DNA of 64,000 nucleotides from Hemerocallis citrina. Lineage: Eukaryota; Streptophyta; Magnoliopsida; Asparagales; Asphodelaceae. Position numbers and translations under genes: made by a program. How positions within the stretch are numbered: position 1 is the first letter of the stretch; each line of letters begins with the position of its first letter. The notes below the pieces were generated by a model. It was not told the origin of the DNA, ran no database searches, and saw only the letters and a list, made by a program, of their open reading frames with translations. The stretch lies in the NCBI GenBank assembly GCA_017893485.1, contig JACEHZ010000594.1:372001-436000 (forward strand). Reading direction: 5' to 3'. This document shows positions 34,170 through 44,922 of this stretch, in pieces.

Positions 34170-34478
34170 CACGTGGCAGATTTCTGGCCGTCCATCATGA
34201 CCAGATGAGCACGCATCGTGAGGCAGATCGCGATCTGGACACGTGGCGCGTTTCTGGCCGTCCATCATGATCAGATCAGCGCGCATCGTGAGGCAGATCA
34301 CGATCGGGACACGTGGCGCGTTCCTGAGCGTCGATCGTGTCGCGACACGAATTTTGGAACGATCGGACGGATCGTGTGGCCCGGGCTCTTTTTTTCTCCA
34401 AATACGAGTTCGGCACTTCGGCACTTCGGCTGAATTGGTTCGGATCACTGAGATGATGCCACGTGGCATGCCACGTGG

Positions 34479-34479
<1 letters not shown>
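34170..34479. promoter_or_regulatory. Cluster of five G-box cores in the TR-GAG2 tail
   Basis: CACGTGGC occurs at 34170, 34240, 34310, 34460 and 34472, with the same 70-bp pitch in the first three as in TR-GAG1. A run of 36 T follows at 34480-34515. Confidence 0.7.
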
Positions 34480-34516
<37 letters not shown>

Positions 34517-34519
34517 TTT

Positions 34520-35290
34520 TTTCTTTCGCGCTGCTGCTTCTCTTCTTCTTCTTTCTTTCTCCGCTGCTTCTCTTCTTTCTTCTCCTTCGCGTCTCTTCGC
34601 TTCTTGTTCGTCATCGCGAGCTCGACAGTGGGAGGCTCGATTTCGATCGGCGAGGAACTCGCGAGTTCGGCGAGCGAGGCGAGGGGCTCGGCGCGTCGGA
34701 GTGAATCTCGTCGAGACTTCGACGAGGAAGAGGCACGGCGAGGAGCTTCGGCGAATCAGCTCGTCGCGCGGAGTGGAGTTCGGCGCTTCGACGACGGAGG
34801 CAGCTCGGGAAGGGGATGGGCCGAGCTGGCGATGGGGGAGCGGAGCTCTCCCGAAGGTGGCGAAGCTAGAAGGTTTGGCTCGGAGCTTGGAGCTTCGGTT
34901 CGGCATGGAGCTCGGAGCTTCGACGGCGGTATTGGAGCCCGGCACGAACGAAACTCGCGAAGGTAGTGCTCGGAGCTTGGGGCTTCGGTTCGGCATGGGG
35001 CTCGGCAGCGGAGCTCGGAGCTTGGTGATGGGTCGTTCGGTTCGCCACCATTGGAGCTCGGAGGTGAGCTCGGCAGCGGGGTTCGGCACGAAGGGAGGTC
35101 TCGATGGTGGTGCTCGGAGACGAATGGAGCTTGTAAAGGAGACCTCGGAACTCGTTCATGTAGAGCTCGGAGCTCGTCGAAGTGAGAGGAGTTCGGCTCG
35201 GCGTTGTGGAGCTCGGTTCGATGGAGATGGAGCTCGCAAAGGTGGAGCTCATCGGAGGTGGAGCTCGACCATGGGGAGGAGGCTGGCTCA
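34520..35290. repeat. GAGCTCGG-rich low-complexity segment of TR-GAG2
   Basis: This is the counterpart of 8747-10060 in TR-GAG1. Words such as cggagcttggagcttcggtt recur (for example 34890 and 34970). Open frames of up to 251 codons on the minus strand and 244 on the plus strand overlap one another and look like repeat artefacts. Confidence 0.6.
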
Positions 35291-35556
35291 AGCTTCGTTG
35301 ATGGAGAAGTTGGGTTTTTTTTTTTTTGTTCTGATCGGTTTTGGCGGGAGAATTGGAGAAGAAGAGGGTGACGTGGGGGGTTGGTTCGGTTTGGGCTTGG
35401 GTCCGAACGGCCTCCGACCCGACCCGACCCGTTAACCCCTAACACTCCTCTTCTTGTTTGCTTTTGAGCTGCTTGTTTGTTCGGCGAATCTGATTCGGCA
35501 GATCCGAGCACGGATTTTGAGGAGAATTTTTCCCACTTAGCGGTTCGGTAGTTCGG

Positions 35557-35581
35557 TAGCTCGGATTTGAGATCCGAGCTA
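35557..35581. other. Conserved 10-bp inverted repeat, TR-GAG2 copy
   Basis: The 25 bases are identical to 10201-10225 in TR-GAG1: arms TAGCTCGGAT and ATCCGAGCTA, loop TTGAG. Confidence 0.8.
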
Positions 35582-35599
35582 CGTGGCTCAATCTGGACC

Positions 35600-37690
35600 G
35601 TTGATCACGATCGTGGCGCGAATCACGAGACAAGATGCACGAGTTTCGAGAAAACGTTATCTTGTCGTTTTGTGGTGACGTGGCGAGATCTGAGCCGTTC
35701 ATCACGCTTGAGTGCGAATTTGGAGATGATCTAACGGTGAGATTGCCTCGGGACGATTTTTCTCCAAAAACGAGGGTCGGTACCCCGACACCTCGGATCG
35801 GCACCTCGGATCCTTTCTGGGAACATCTGGTTTGCTCTGCAAATGAATCTGGTTCGGCAGATCCGAGCACGGATTTTGAGGAGAATTTTTTTCCACTTTG
35901 CTGTTCGGTAGGTCGGTAGCTCTTCTGGGAAGAAAGAGGAAGGGGAGGAGAGGCATTTGGGTTCTCTCCTCTGCCTCGTTCTTCCGCACAGTGGAGAAGA
36001 GGAGAAGAGGAAGGGGAGGAGAGGCAATTGGGTTCTCTCCTCTGCCTTGTTCTTCCGCACAGTGGAGAAGAGGAGAAGAGGAAGGGGAGGAGAGGCAATT
36101 GGGTTCTCTCCTCTGCCTCGTTCTCTCGCACAGTAGAGAAGCGGCGCTGGGAAGACCCTCGTAAGAGCCATGGGGAGAACCATTCTTTGAAGTGAGTGCA
36201 AGGAGCAACTCTAGGGGAAAGTAGTGCTCCGAACTTGTGGAGAAGAGCTCCGCTTTGGAAGTGAGCGGAGTGAAGAGCTTGACTTGTAGAAGAGCAATCT
36301 GGACGGTTGATCACGATCGTGGCGCGAATCACGAGACAAGAGGCACGAGTTTCAAGAAAACGTTATCTTGTCGTTTTGCGGTGACGTGGCGCGATCTGAT
36401 CCGTCCATCACGCTTGAGTGTGAATTTTGAGATGATCCAACGGCTAGCTGGGGTCGGCCGAATTTTTCTCCATAAACGAGGGTCGGTACGGCAGCACTTC
36501 GGATCGGCAGCACTTCTGAGGAGAAAGGGGAAGGGGAGGAGAGGCAGTTGGGTTCTCTCCTCTGCCTTGTTCTTCCGCACGGTGGAGAAGAGGAGAAGAG
36601 GAAGGGGAGAAGAGGCAATCGGGTTCTCTCCTCTGCCTCGTTCTTCCGCACAGTGGAGAAGAGGAGATGTGTTGGGGAAGAAGGAGAAGAGTGAAGGAGC
36701 TAAGATGGGTATGGGTCGGACCGTGGGTATCGGATCCGACCCCGACCGTTAGCCTCTTTTTCTTTCTTCCTCTTCATCTGCTTGCTTTGTTCGGCGAATC
36801 CGAGCACGGATTTTGAGGCAGATTTTTGCCGCTCCGCAGGTTGGTAGATTGGCAGATCCCGGCTACGTAGCTCGATCTGGACGGTTGATCACGATCATAG
36901 CGCGAATCACGAGACAAGAGGCACGAGTTTCGAGAAAACGTTATCTTGTCGTTTTGTGGTGACATGGCGCGATCTGATCCGTCCATCACGCCTGAGTGCG
37001 AATTTGGAGATGATCTAACGGTGAGACCGCCTCGGGACGATTTTTTGCCATATACGAGGGTCGGTACCCGGGCACCTCGGCTCGGAGGGTCAGTACCGTT
37101 GGCCGAGGTGCTGAGTTGTCTGTTTTGAAGGAAGTGTTCCTTGAAGGCTCGGTTGAGCTGTTCGGTAGCTCGGCTGTTCGGATGGCTCGAGCGTGAGGAG
37201 AAGCTTATTGAGTTGATGAAGGGGATAGGTCGGTGAAGCTCTGCTCCTCGGCTCGGGAGGATGGGTCAGCATATGGGAGAGGTGAGGAGCTCTGAAGTTG
37301 TCTCTATTCTGTTTGGTTTTGGAGATTTTTGAAGAGGAGCTCCACTCCTAGGAGAAGAGGTGCTGGGAAGACCCATTCTCTGAAGTGAGTGCAAGGAGCA
37401 ACTCCAGGGGAGGGTTGTGAGCTCCGAACTCGTTGGGAAGAGCTCCGCTTTGGAGGCGAGCGGAGTGAAGAGCTTGGCCTTGAGAAGAAAGAGGAAGGGG
37501 AGGAGAGGCATTCGGGTTCTCTCCCCTGCCTCGTTCTTTCGCACAGTGAAGAAGAGCAGAAGTGTTGGGTACCTTTGGCGGGAAGACTGAAGAAGGAGAA
37601 AAATGAAGGAGCTAAGAAGGGTATGGGTCGGACCGAGGGTATTGGATCCGACCCTGACCCGTTAGCCTCTTTTTCTTCTTGCTCTTCATC
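35600..37690. repeat. Mosaic of TR-GAG tail modules in TR-GAG2
   Basis: Three copies of the ~200-bp module with cacgagacaagaggcacgag and gttatcttgtcgtttt lie at about 35620-35800, 36315-36490 and 36890-37080. Between them are runs of the 71-bp unit (35930-36135 and 36525-36665) and partial ~115-bp units (36190-36290 and 37390-37480). The same modules are present in TR-GAG1 in a different number and order. Confidence 0.8.
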
Positions 37691-37879
37691 TGCTTAGCTG
37701 CTCGGTAGATGCATCTTGTTCGGCAGATCCGAGCACGGATTTTGGGGCACATTTTCCGCAACTTCGCTTCTCGGTAGATGGGTAGCTCAGCTCGGATGGT
37801 CGTGGGGGCAGTTCGGAATGGCTATCTTCCTCTGGCCCGTTTAAGGACGAGCCGGTGAAGTAAAAGTCGAGCCATAGGA

Positions 37880-38560
37880 CCCCGACCATCGTGAGGTTAG
37901 TTTGAGGGATGCAGGAGCAGTTTCGAATGGCGAGCTACTTCTGGTCCGCCTTGGAGCGAACTTGCGAAGTAGGATCGAGCCAAGTGTTGGACTCCGATCC
38001 ATTCGACGGCTGCGGGAGCAATTTCGAACGGCGATCTACTTCCGGCTCGTCTGTGGACGATCCGAGGAAGGAGTGTCGGACCGAGTGCTGGACTCCGAAC
38101 CATCGTGTGGTGAGTTTAAGGGATGCAGGAGCAGTTTCGAATGGCGAGCTACTTCTGGTCCGCTTTGGAGCGAACTTGCGAAGTAGAATCGAGCCAAGTG
38201 TTGGACTCCGATCCATTCAACGGCTGCAGGAGCAATTTCGAACGGCGATCTACTTCCGGCTCGCCTGTAGACGAGCTGAGGAAGAAGTGTCGAGCCGAGT
38301 GCTGGACTCCGAACCATCGTGTGGTTAGTTTAAGGGATGCGGGAGCAGTTTCGAATGGCGAGCTACTTCTGGTCCGCTTAGGAGCGAACTTGCGAAGTAG
38401 AATCGAGCCAAGTGTTGGACTCCGATCCATTCAACGGCTGCAGGAGCAATTTCGAACGGCGATCTACTTCCGGCTCGTCTGTGGGCGAGCCGAGGAAGAA
38501 GAGTCGAGCCGAGTGCTGGACTCCGAACCATCGTGTGGTGCTTAGCAAGTTGTGGGAGCA
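37880..38560. repeat. 214-bp tandem repeat of TR-GAG2, about three units
   Basis: gttggactccgatccattc recurs at about 37987, 38201 and 38415, a 214-bp period. It is the same family as 13240-14110. Confidence 0.85.
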
Positions 38561-38587
38561 GCCATGTAGAAGAAGCTGGACTCCGAA

Positions 38588-40966
38588 CTCGTTGAGGAGT
38601 GGTCCGCCTTGGAGGTGGGCGGAGCAAGGAGCTCGGAACTTGTTAATAAGGGGTCCGCTTCGGCGGCGAGCGGCAGTGAAGATCTCGGCTCTGGGAGAGA
38701 GCCGTTTGGAGGATGAGTGTAGGAAGGAACTCTAGGAGAGAGTTGTGCTCCGAACTCGTTCAGAAGAGGTTTGCCTTGGAGGTGAGCGGAGCAAAGAGCT
38801 GGGCACTGGAAGAGAGCTGTTTGTGAGGCGAGTGTGAGGAGGAGCCCTCGGAGAGAGTTGTGCTCCGAACTTCGATGAGAAGAGGTCCGCTTCGGAGGTG
38901 ACCGAAGTGAAGAGCTCGGCTCTGGAAGAGAGCTGTTTGTGAAACGAGAGCGAGGAGGAGCTCTTTGTGAGAGTTGTGCTCCGAACTCGATGAGAAGAGG
39001 TCCGCCTTGGAGGTGGGCGAAGCAAAGAGTTCGGCTCTGGAAGAGAGTCATTTGGGAGAAGGGTTTGGGGAGCAACTCTAGGAGAGAGTTGTGAGCTCCG
39101 GGCTGTCTGAGAAGAGGTCCGCTTCGGAGGCGAGCGGAGCGGAAGAGCCCGGCTCTGGGAAAGAGTTGTTTTCGGGACGAGTGTGAGGAGGAGCTCTTGG
39201 TGAGAGCTGTGAGTTCCGAATTCGTTGAGAAGAGGTCCCTTCCGAGGTGAGCAGAGTGGAGAGCTCGGCTCTGGAAGAGAGCCGTTTGTGAAACGAGAGC
39301 GAGGAGGAGCTCTTTGTGAGAGTTGTGCTCCGAACTCGATGAGAAGAGGTCCGCCTTGGAGGTGGGCGAAGCAAAGAGTTCGGCTCTGGAAGAGAGCCAT
39401 TTGGGAGAAGAGTTTGGGGAGCAACTCTAGGAGAGAGTTGTGCGCTCCAAACTTGTTGATAAGAGGTCCGCTCCGAGATGAGCAGAGTGGAGAGCTCGGC
39501 TCTGGAAGAGAGCCGTTTGTGAGATGAGTGCGAGAAGGAGCTCTTGGTGAGAGTTGTGAGCTCCGAATTCGATGAGAAGAGGTCCGCTTCGGGGGTGACC
39601 AAAGTGAAGAGCTCGGCTCTGGAAGAGAGCCGTTTGTGAGACGAGAGCGAGGAGGAGCTCTTGGTGAGAGTTGTGAGCTCCGAACTCGTTGAGAAGAGGT
39701 CCGCCTTGGAGGTGGGCGGAGCAAAGAGCTGGGCACTGGAAGAGAGCTGTTTGTGAGGCGAGTGTGAGGAGGAGCCCTCGGAGAGAGTTGTGCTCCGAAC
39801 TTTGATGAGAAGAGGTCCGCTTCGGAGGTGACCGAAGTGAAGAGCTTGGCTCTGGAAGAGAGCTGTTTGTGAAACGAGAGCGAGGAGGAGCTCTTTGTGA
39901 GAGTTGTGCTCCGAACTCGATGAGAAGAGGTCCGCCTTGGAGGTGGGCGAAGCAAAGAGTTCGGCTCTGGAAGAGAGTCATTTGGGAGAAGGGTTTGGGG
40001 AGCAACTCTAGGAGAGAGTTGTGAGCTCCGGGCTGTCTGAGAAGAGGTCCGCTTCGGAGGCGAGCGGAGCGGAAGAGCCCGGCTCTGGGAAAGAGTTGTT
40101 TTCGGGACGAGTGTAAGGAGGAGCTCTTGGTGAGAGCTGTGAGTTCCGAATTCGTTGAGAAGAGGTCCCTTCCGAGGTGAGCAGAGTGGAGAGCTCGGCT
40201 CTGGAAGAGAGCCGTTTGTGAGATGAGTGCGAGAAGGAGCTCTTGGTGAGAGTTGTGAGCTCCGAATTCGATGAGAAGAGGTCCGCTTCGGGGGTGACCA
40301 AAGTGAAGAGCTCGGCTCTGGAAGAGAGCCGTTTGTGAGACGAGAGCGAGGAGGAGCTCTTGGTGAGAGTTGTGAGCTCCGAACTCGTTGAGAAGAGGTC
40401 CGCCTTGGAGGTGGGCGGAGCAAAGAGTTCGGCTCTGGAAGAGAGCCATTTGGGAGAAGAGTTTGGGGAGCAACTCTAGGAGAGAGTTGTGAGCTCAGAA
40501 CTGTCTGAGAAGAGGTCCGCTTCGGAGGCGAGCGGAGGGAGGACCCGGCTCTGGGAAAGAGCTGTTTGCGGGACGAATGTGAGGAGGAACTCTAGGAGAG
40601 AGTTGTGCTCCAAACTCGTCGAGAAGAGGTCCGCCTTGGAGGTGGGCGGAGCGAAGAGCTTGACTCTGGAAGGGAGCCGTTTGTGAGACGAGTGTGAGGA
40701 GGAACTCTTGGAGGGAGTTGTGCTTCCAACTTCGATGAGAAGAGGTCCGCTTCGGAGGTGACCGAAGTGAAGAGCTCGGCTCTGGAAGAGAGCCGTTTGT
40801 GAAACGAGAGCGAGGAGGAGCTCTTTGTGAGAGTTGTGCTCCGAACTCGATGAGAAGAGGTCCGCCTTGGAGGTGGGCGAAGCAAAGAGTTCGGCTCTGG
40901 AAGAGAGTCGTTTGTGAGACGAGTGTGAGGAGGAACTCTATGAGAGAGTTGTGCTCCAAACTCGTT
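38588..40966. repeat. ~117-bp satellite-like array with higher-order structure
   Basis: About 20 units carry gagaagaggtccgccttgga, gctctggaagagagccgttt and ggaggagctcttggtgagag. A block at 38791-39290 reappears at 39721-40220 (shift 930 bp, eight units). From there the match continues with 39520-39725 against 40220-40425 (shift 700 bp, six units), so the second copy has lost two units. The array begins at the point where TR-GAG1 diverges after gctggactccgaac (14103) and ends where gag homology resumes (40967). Open frames of 563 and 348 codons on the minus strand are repeat-driven, with a ~39-residue period. Confidence 0.85.
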
Positions 40967-41474
40967 GGGTCTCGGCGCGGGTGATTGGTGCCTCCTCGTT
41001 CTTAGGCTGCTGCCGACCCACGGGGGAGCGTGGCCTTCTTCTGCGATGCTCGGGGGATTCCCTTCGCCCCCTACGGTTAGGAGACCTTCTGTAATCCCGG
41101 TGACGGGGAGATCGTTCACCCGGACGATAGTGGCGGGAGGTTCCCTCTCGGGCCCGTTTTTCGTCCAGACGGTGACGAAGATCCACGTCCTTCTTCTGCC
41201 GACTCTGAGGATTGTGTGATGCCATGGAATCCGTAGAGGCATTGTGTATGGAGATGCGGTCTTGGTGGAGAGGTTGCTTTCCGCGGGAGCCCCCCGCACC
41301 AGCATTCTGAGGTCCGGTCGGACCCTTGGGGGGTTGCTGATTCTGAAGGGGCTGATCTTGCTGAAGGGGAGGTCGTTCCTGCTGCAGAACGGGTTGGTCA
41401 GGGACTGGCTCCTGCTGATCGGCGGGATTGGGCCCACGGTTGGACCCCCTAGATTTGGCTTTTCTCGGAGGCAT
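40938..41474 (-). pseudogene. gag: TR-GAG2 gag N-terminus, core missing
   Basis: It begins MPPRKAKSRGSNRG and matches the first ~170 residues of TR-GAG1 gag closely (Pro/Gln-rich, then basic repeats, ending EEAPITRAE). At that glutamate the sequence switches into the satellite array and the frame ends after nine more residues at 40938. The switch lies one codon before the position of the amber stop in TR-GAG1. The capsid core and zinc knuckle are absent, so no functional gag is expected. Confidence 0.85.
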
Positions 41475-41529
41475 GGCTGGAGAAGATCTAGTCGACGGAA
41501 AGAGGAGGGGCTGCTATTCGTATGTTTTT

Positions 41530-41545
41530 CCCACAGACGGCGCCA
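41530..41545 (-). other. TR-GAG2 primer binding site
   Basis: TGGCGCCGTCTGTGGG on the minus strand, 3 bases from the 5' LTR, is identical to TR-GAG1. Confidence 0.75.
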
Positions 41546-41548
41546 ATC

Positions 41549-42209
41549 TGTTGCCGCTAAATTCGGTGTGGGGGCAAACAGATGAATTTGTGAGTTCGTG
41601 GAAAACCTGAATAGCAAACACCTAACCTGTTCCGCCGGAGCTTGACCGTTGACTCCCGCCGTTCACCTGCAAGGAAGTGCGAGACACCGGGGTTGATCCC
41701 GGCGACGCACCCTCCGACGCTCAAGTCAGTAACCAGAAATGATTATGAAAGAGCGTTTAACTAGAGAAAGATTGATTACCTCTTAATGGAGATGGGTGAG
41801 GGGTATTTATAGGCGTCTTAGGGACTGGTTTTAGGAATGTAATCCCCGTGATTAGATAAGGAATATTCCCCGTAATCAGATAAGGCATGTAATCTGATAA
41901 GGTATATCCCCTATAATCAGTTAAGGAATTTAATCCCTAATCCCCAGTGAAAAGATAGCTGTGAATCATGGCCGTTGATTTAGATCTAATCAGGGACCTT
42001 GATTGTATCTTGTCGGATCGGGTTGGTAGCGGGTTGAAACTCGTACCCAGCTGATGTGGATCCGTTTGCGGGTTATTGGATCTGTGAGAAGGAGACCCAG
42101 TACCCGCTTCGGACCCATTTGCATGTGAAATTACCGTTTTGCCCCTGAGCTTTAAGATTCGAGTCCGATGTGAACGGTCCCGATTTAATCCTATTTTTTA
42201 GCCATATCA
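41549..42209 (-). repeat. TR-GAG2 5' LTR
   Basis: This 661-bp LTR is identical to the 3' LTR except for one base. Minus-strand TATA-like box at 41804-41812. Confidence 0.92.
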
Positions 42210-43489
42210 GATACGTTCTTAGATATCTCTTCATAATTCTTTTTCAGAGATTCAAGATCCGTATCTAAACTTGCAATACGAGAATTTAAGGATTTCACTT
42301 CATGATCAAGGTTAAGATTTTCTTGAGAAAGTGTTTGATTAACTTTCTCTAGATTCTTAACTCTAATCTTTTTCTTTTTCAACTCTTGAAAGATTTCATT
42401 AAAAGCATCAAGTAAATCTTCTGAATCAAAATCATTACTTACTTGATCTTGTGAAGCCATAAAACACATGTTTGCAACTTCGTTGGTTTCATCAGTTTCT
42501 TCTTCTGAGGAAGAATCACTGTCATCCCAAGTTGCTTGATAAGCCTTTTTGTTCTTGGCAAACTTGTTCTTTGTGTACTTGTCCTTCTTGAAGTTGGAGG
42601 TCTTTCCCTTATTCTTTGTATTTTCTAGGGGACAATCCTTCTTCATGTGACCTGTTTTATTACACCTAAAACAAGTTGGAGGATCATTAGAATCTCTAAA
42701 TTTGGAATTGAACTTACCTTTCTTTAGAAATTTCTTAAATCTCCTTGTGAACATGGCTATCTCCTCTTCATCTTCTTCTTCATCTTCTGAGTCTGTCATG
42801 GCTTTAAAAGCTAATGATTTCTTCTTTGCCTGTGGTGGTTCTGCATCCTTTTTCTGTTCTTCGAGTTGAACCTCATAGGCCATTAGATTTCCCACAAGAT
42901 TCTCAAGAGAAAGTTGTGACAAATAATTTGCTTCTTCTATTGCAGTGGTCTTCTTTTTCCATTCAGGAGTGAGAGCGCGAAGAACTTTTCTCACCATCTC
43001 TGCTTGTGTATATGTCTTTCCAAGTGCCACAAGTGAGTTTGTAATGTCAGTAAATCTTGTAATCATTTCGGACACATTTTCGTTTTCCTTCATGCGGAAC
43101 ATTTCAAACCTGTGAACAAGAACAAATATTTTAGATTCTTTCACTTTATTTGTTCCTTCATGAGTTACCTCGAGTGTATGCCAGATTTGATGTGCGGTTG
43201 TTGCATTGGATACACGGTTGAACTCCTCCTTTGTGAGAGCACAAAATAATGCATTCATTGCTTTTGCATTGTTCATTGTTTGATTCTTCATATCATCATT
43301 CCATTGTGCATATGGAATAGTAGGAGCAGTGTATTCCGTTTCCGTCATGTGCCATATTTCATAGTTGATGGATTGGAGGTAGATCTTCATTCTGCACTTC
43401 CAATAGTTGTAGCTTGTTCCATCGAAGAGAGGTGGCCTTTGTGTAGATTGGCCTTCATGGTACTGATTTGCATTTGAGGTAGTTGCCAT
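42210..43489 (-). pseudogene. gag: SIRE-type copia gag, cut by TR-GAG2
   Basis: This is the nucleocapsid precursor of the SIRE-type element. I start it at MATTSNANQYHEG (43489), because the open frame upstream runs through the primer site and LTR. Residues about 15-60 form the DUF4219-like start (PLFDGTSYNYWKCRM). The UBN2 gag region follows (ALTKEEFNRVSNATTA, EMITRFTDITNSLVALG). A zinc knuckle CFRCNKTGHMKKDC fits C-x2-C-x4-H-x4-C. An acidic and then coiled-coil region (ELKKKKIRVKNLEKVNQ) comes last. The frame is open up to the TR-GAG2 insertion at 42209/42210 and resumes at 33057. Before that recent insertion, gag was probably intact. Confidence 0.88.
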
Positions 43490-43502
43490 AGCCTTTAACC
43501 TT

Positions 43503-43515
43503 GCTTTGATACCAA
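43503..43515 (-). other. SIRE-type primer binding site
   Basis: TTGGTATCAAAGC on the minus strand, one base from the LTR, is one mismatch from the usual iMet-tRNA site TGGTATCAGAGC. Confidence 0.85.
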
Positions 43516-43516
43516 G

Positions 43517-44899
43517 TGTTGGATCCTGTAGGCAGGGCAACAAACACTAAAGGGGGGGTGAATAGTGTTTATTAAAAATAAAATTGCGGAATAAGAATTT
43601 TTCTTCGGAGCAGTCGACTTAGGTCAGAACCAGCCGACTGAGTTAACCCAATAAGAGATAATTCAAACAAATCTGTGAAGTCGACTTAAAGCAGAAACAG
43701 TCAACTTAATAAACAATAAACTTACAGAGCACAAGTCTGACCAGTCGACTTATAAAGGAGTCAGTCGACTGTCCAGACAAGTTTCACAGTAGTATAACAC
43801 ACAGAAAAATGTAAATGCAAGTTCAAGAGATACAACCACACAGTGCACACGATGTATCCTGGTTCGGTCCTTCCGACCTACATCCAGTCCCCAAGCAACC
43901 CACTTGAGATTTCCACTATTCTTGAAAACAAGTTTACAAGAATACCCTACGGCGTTCAGACAACAACCTTGTCTAACCCGTAGTCCTTTCTCTCAACCAG
44001 AGAAAGCAACCCACTCTTCCACCAAGAGTGAAACCACTGACTCTACAACCTAGAGTCTAACTCTCCAACCGAGAGAAAAAGAAAACAATAAAATGTTTAC
44101 AATCAACCTATAGCCTTGTATGTGATTAGTGATGTTGTACGTGGCTAAAAGAGGTTGACTTCTATATCCAGTCCAGAACGAAATCAGATGTTATATTGGA
44201 CTGAATGTAGAAAACCAGGACTTAGAGATTTGAAAGCTTTGTCTCTTGAAAAATAACACTTAAAATCTCAACAATGAATGCTCGGAAAATGTAGATCTTT
44301 TAACAGTGAACTCTGAACTCTATTTATAGAGTTAGAGTTACTGGACGTTGGGAGGCAGTTATTCCAACTGTCAACCAACGGATCTAAACAGCTTTTGAAT
44401 TTGAAAAACAATTTTAAAAACAGAAAACGGTCAAATGCACTCGAACAGTCGACTGGGTTGCCATAATGAGTTGACTGGTCAGAGTTTGAATAAGTTTAGT
44501 CAGTTTTGTACCGACAGTCGACTGGTATGAGTATCGGTCGACTGGTACTCAACAGTTAAACTATTTCAAACTGTTTTGACCCTTTTTGATGTTTTGAAAA
44601 ACACACAGTTGTAAAAAAGTGAATGTGTGTGTGTGTGACAAGGCTTTACATCATCCTAAGACTCAATTAAAACAAGATTACATTTGTTTACAAGATTAAA
44701 TGACACTTTAAGCATGAGTCTTGGCTCGAGTCTTGAGTCTTGAGTGAAGCTTTAACCATTGTCTTTATCTGGAGCTTTGTGCTTGTTCATTTATTCAGCT
44801 GTGTAGTAATGAAATCTTTGTGTATACAACCTACAATTATAGAGTATAGCATAGATACATGTTGCAGTGTGTTGTGATCATCAAAATCAAGAATCAACA
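43517..44899 (-). repeat. SIRE-type 5' LTR
   Basis: This 1383-bp LTR has a minus-strand TATA-like box TCTATAAATA at 44321-44330. AGTCGACT pairs are found at about 43610-43770 and 44447-44550; some are more decayed than in the 3' LTR. Confidence 0.92.
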
Positions 44900-44922
44900 C
44901 AAAGCAAATTACATTACATCCA

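Larger units (their letters stand above)
33058..42209 (-). mobile_element. TR-GAG2: second gag-only element, very young, gag core replaced
   Basis: LTRs of 661 bp (33058-33718 and 41549-42209) start TGTTGCCGCTAAATTC and end AGCCATATCA. GATAC flanks both ends (33053-33057 and 42210-42214). The LTRs differ at a single base (33074, a against g). Organisation matches TR-GAG1: primer site, gag start, repeat tail, polypurine tract. The gag core is missing, and in its place is a 2.4-kb array of ~117-bp repeats. It therefore encodes only the basic N-terminus of gag and depends fully on other elements. It sits inside the gag gene of the SIRE-type element. Confidence 0.92.
29348..44899 (-). mobile_element. 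SIRE-type Ty1/copia element with truncated pol
   Basis: LTRs at 29348-30723 (1376 bp) and 43517-44899 (1383 bp) begin TGTTGGATCCT and end GAATCAACA on the plus strand. CAAAG flanks both ends (29343-29347 and 44900-44904). The element reads on the minus strand and retains gag, protease remains and integrase. Reverse transcriptase and RNase H are missing. The two LTRs differ at about 20 sites plus small indels. It is inserted in the gypsy internal region and is itself split by TR-GAG2 at 33058-42209. Confidence 0.92.

Noticed and set aside
34445..35511. Frames of 214-251 codons, including a Lys-rich start from the T36 run
   Set aside because: Homopolymer and repeat artefacts with overlapping frames on both strands.
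38732..40473. 563- and 348-codon frames, sense to TR-GAG2
   Set aside because: They follow the ~117-bp satellite and coexist in two frames. There is no start context and no homology to gag.
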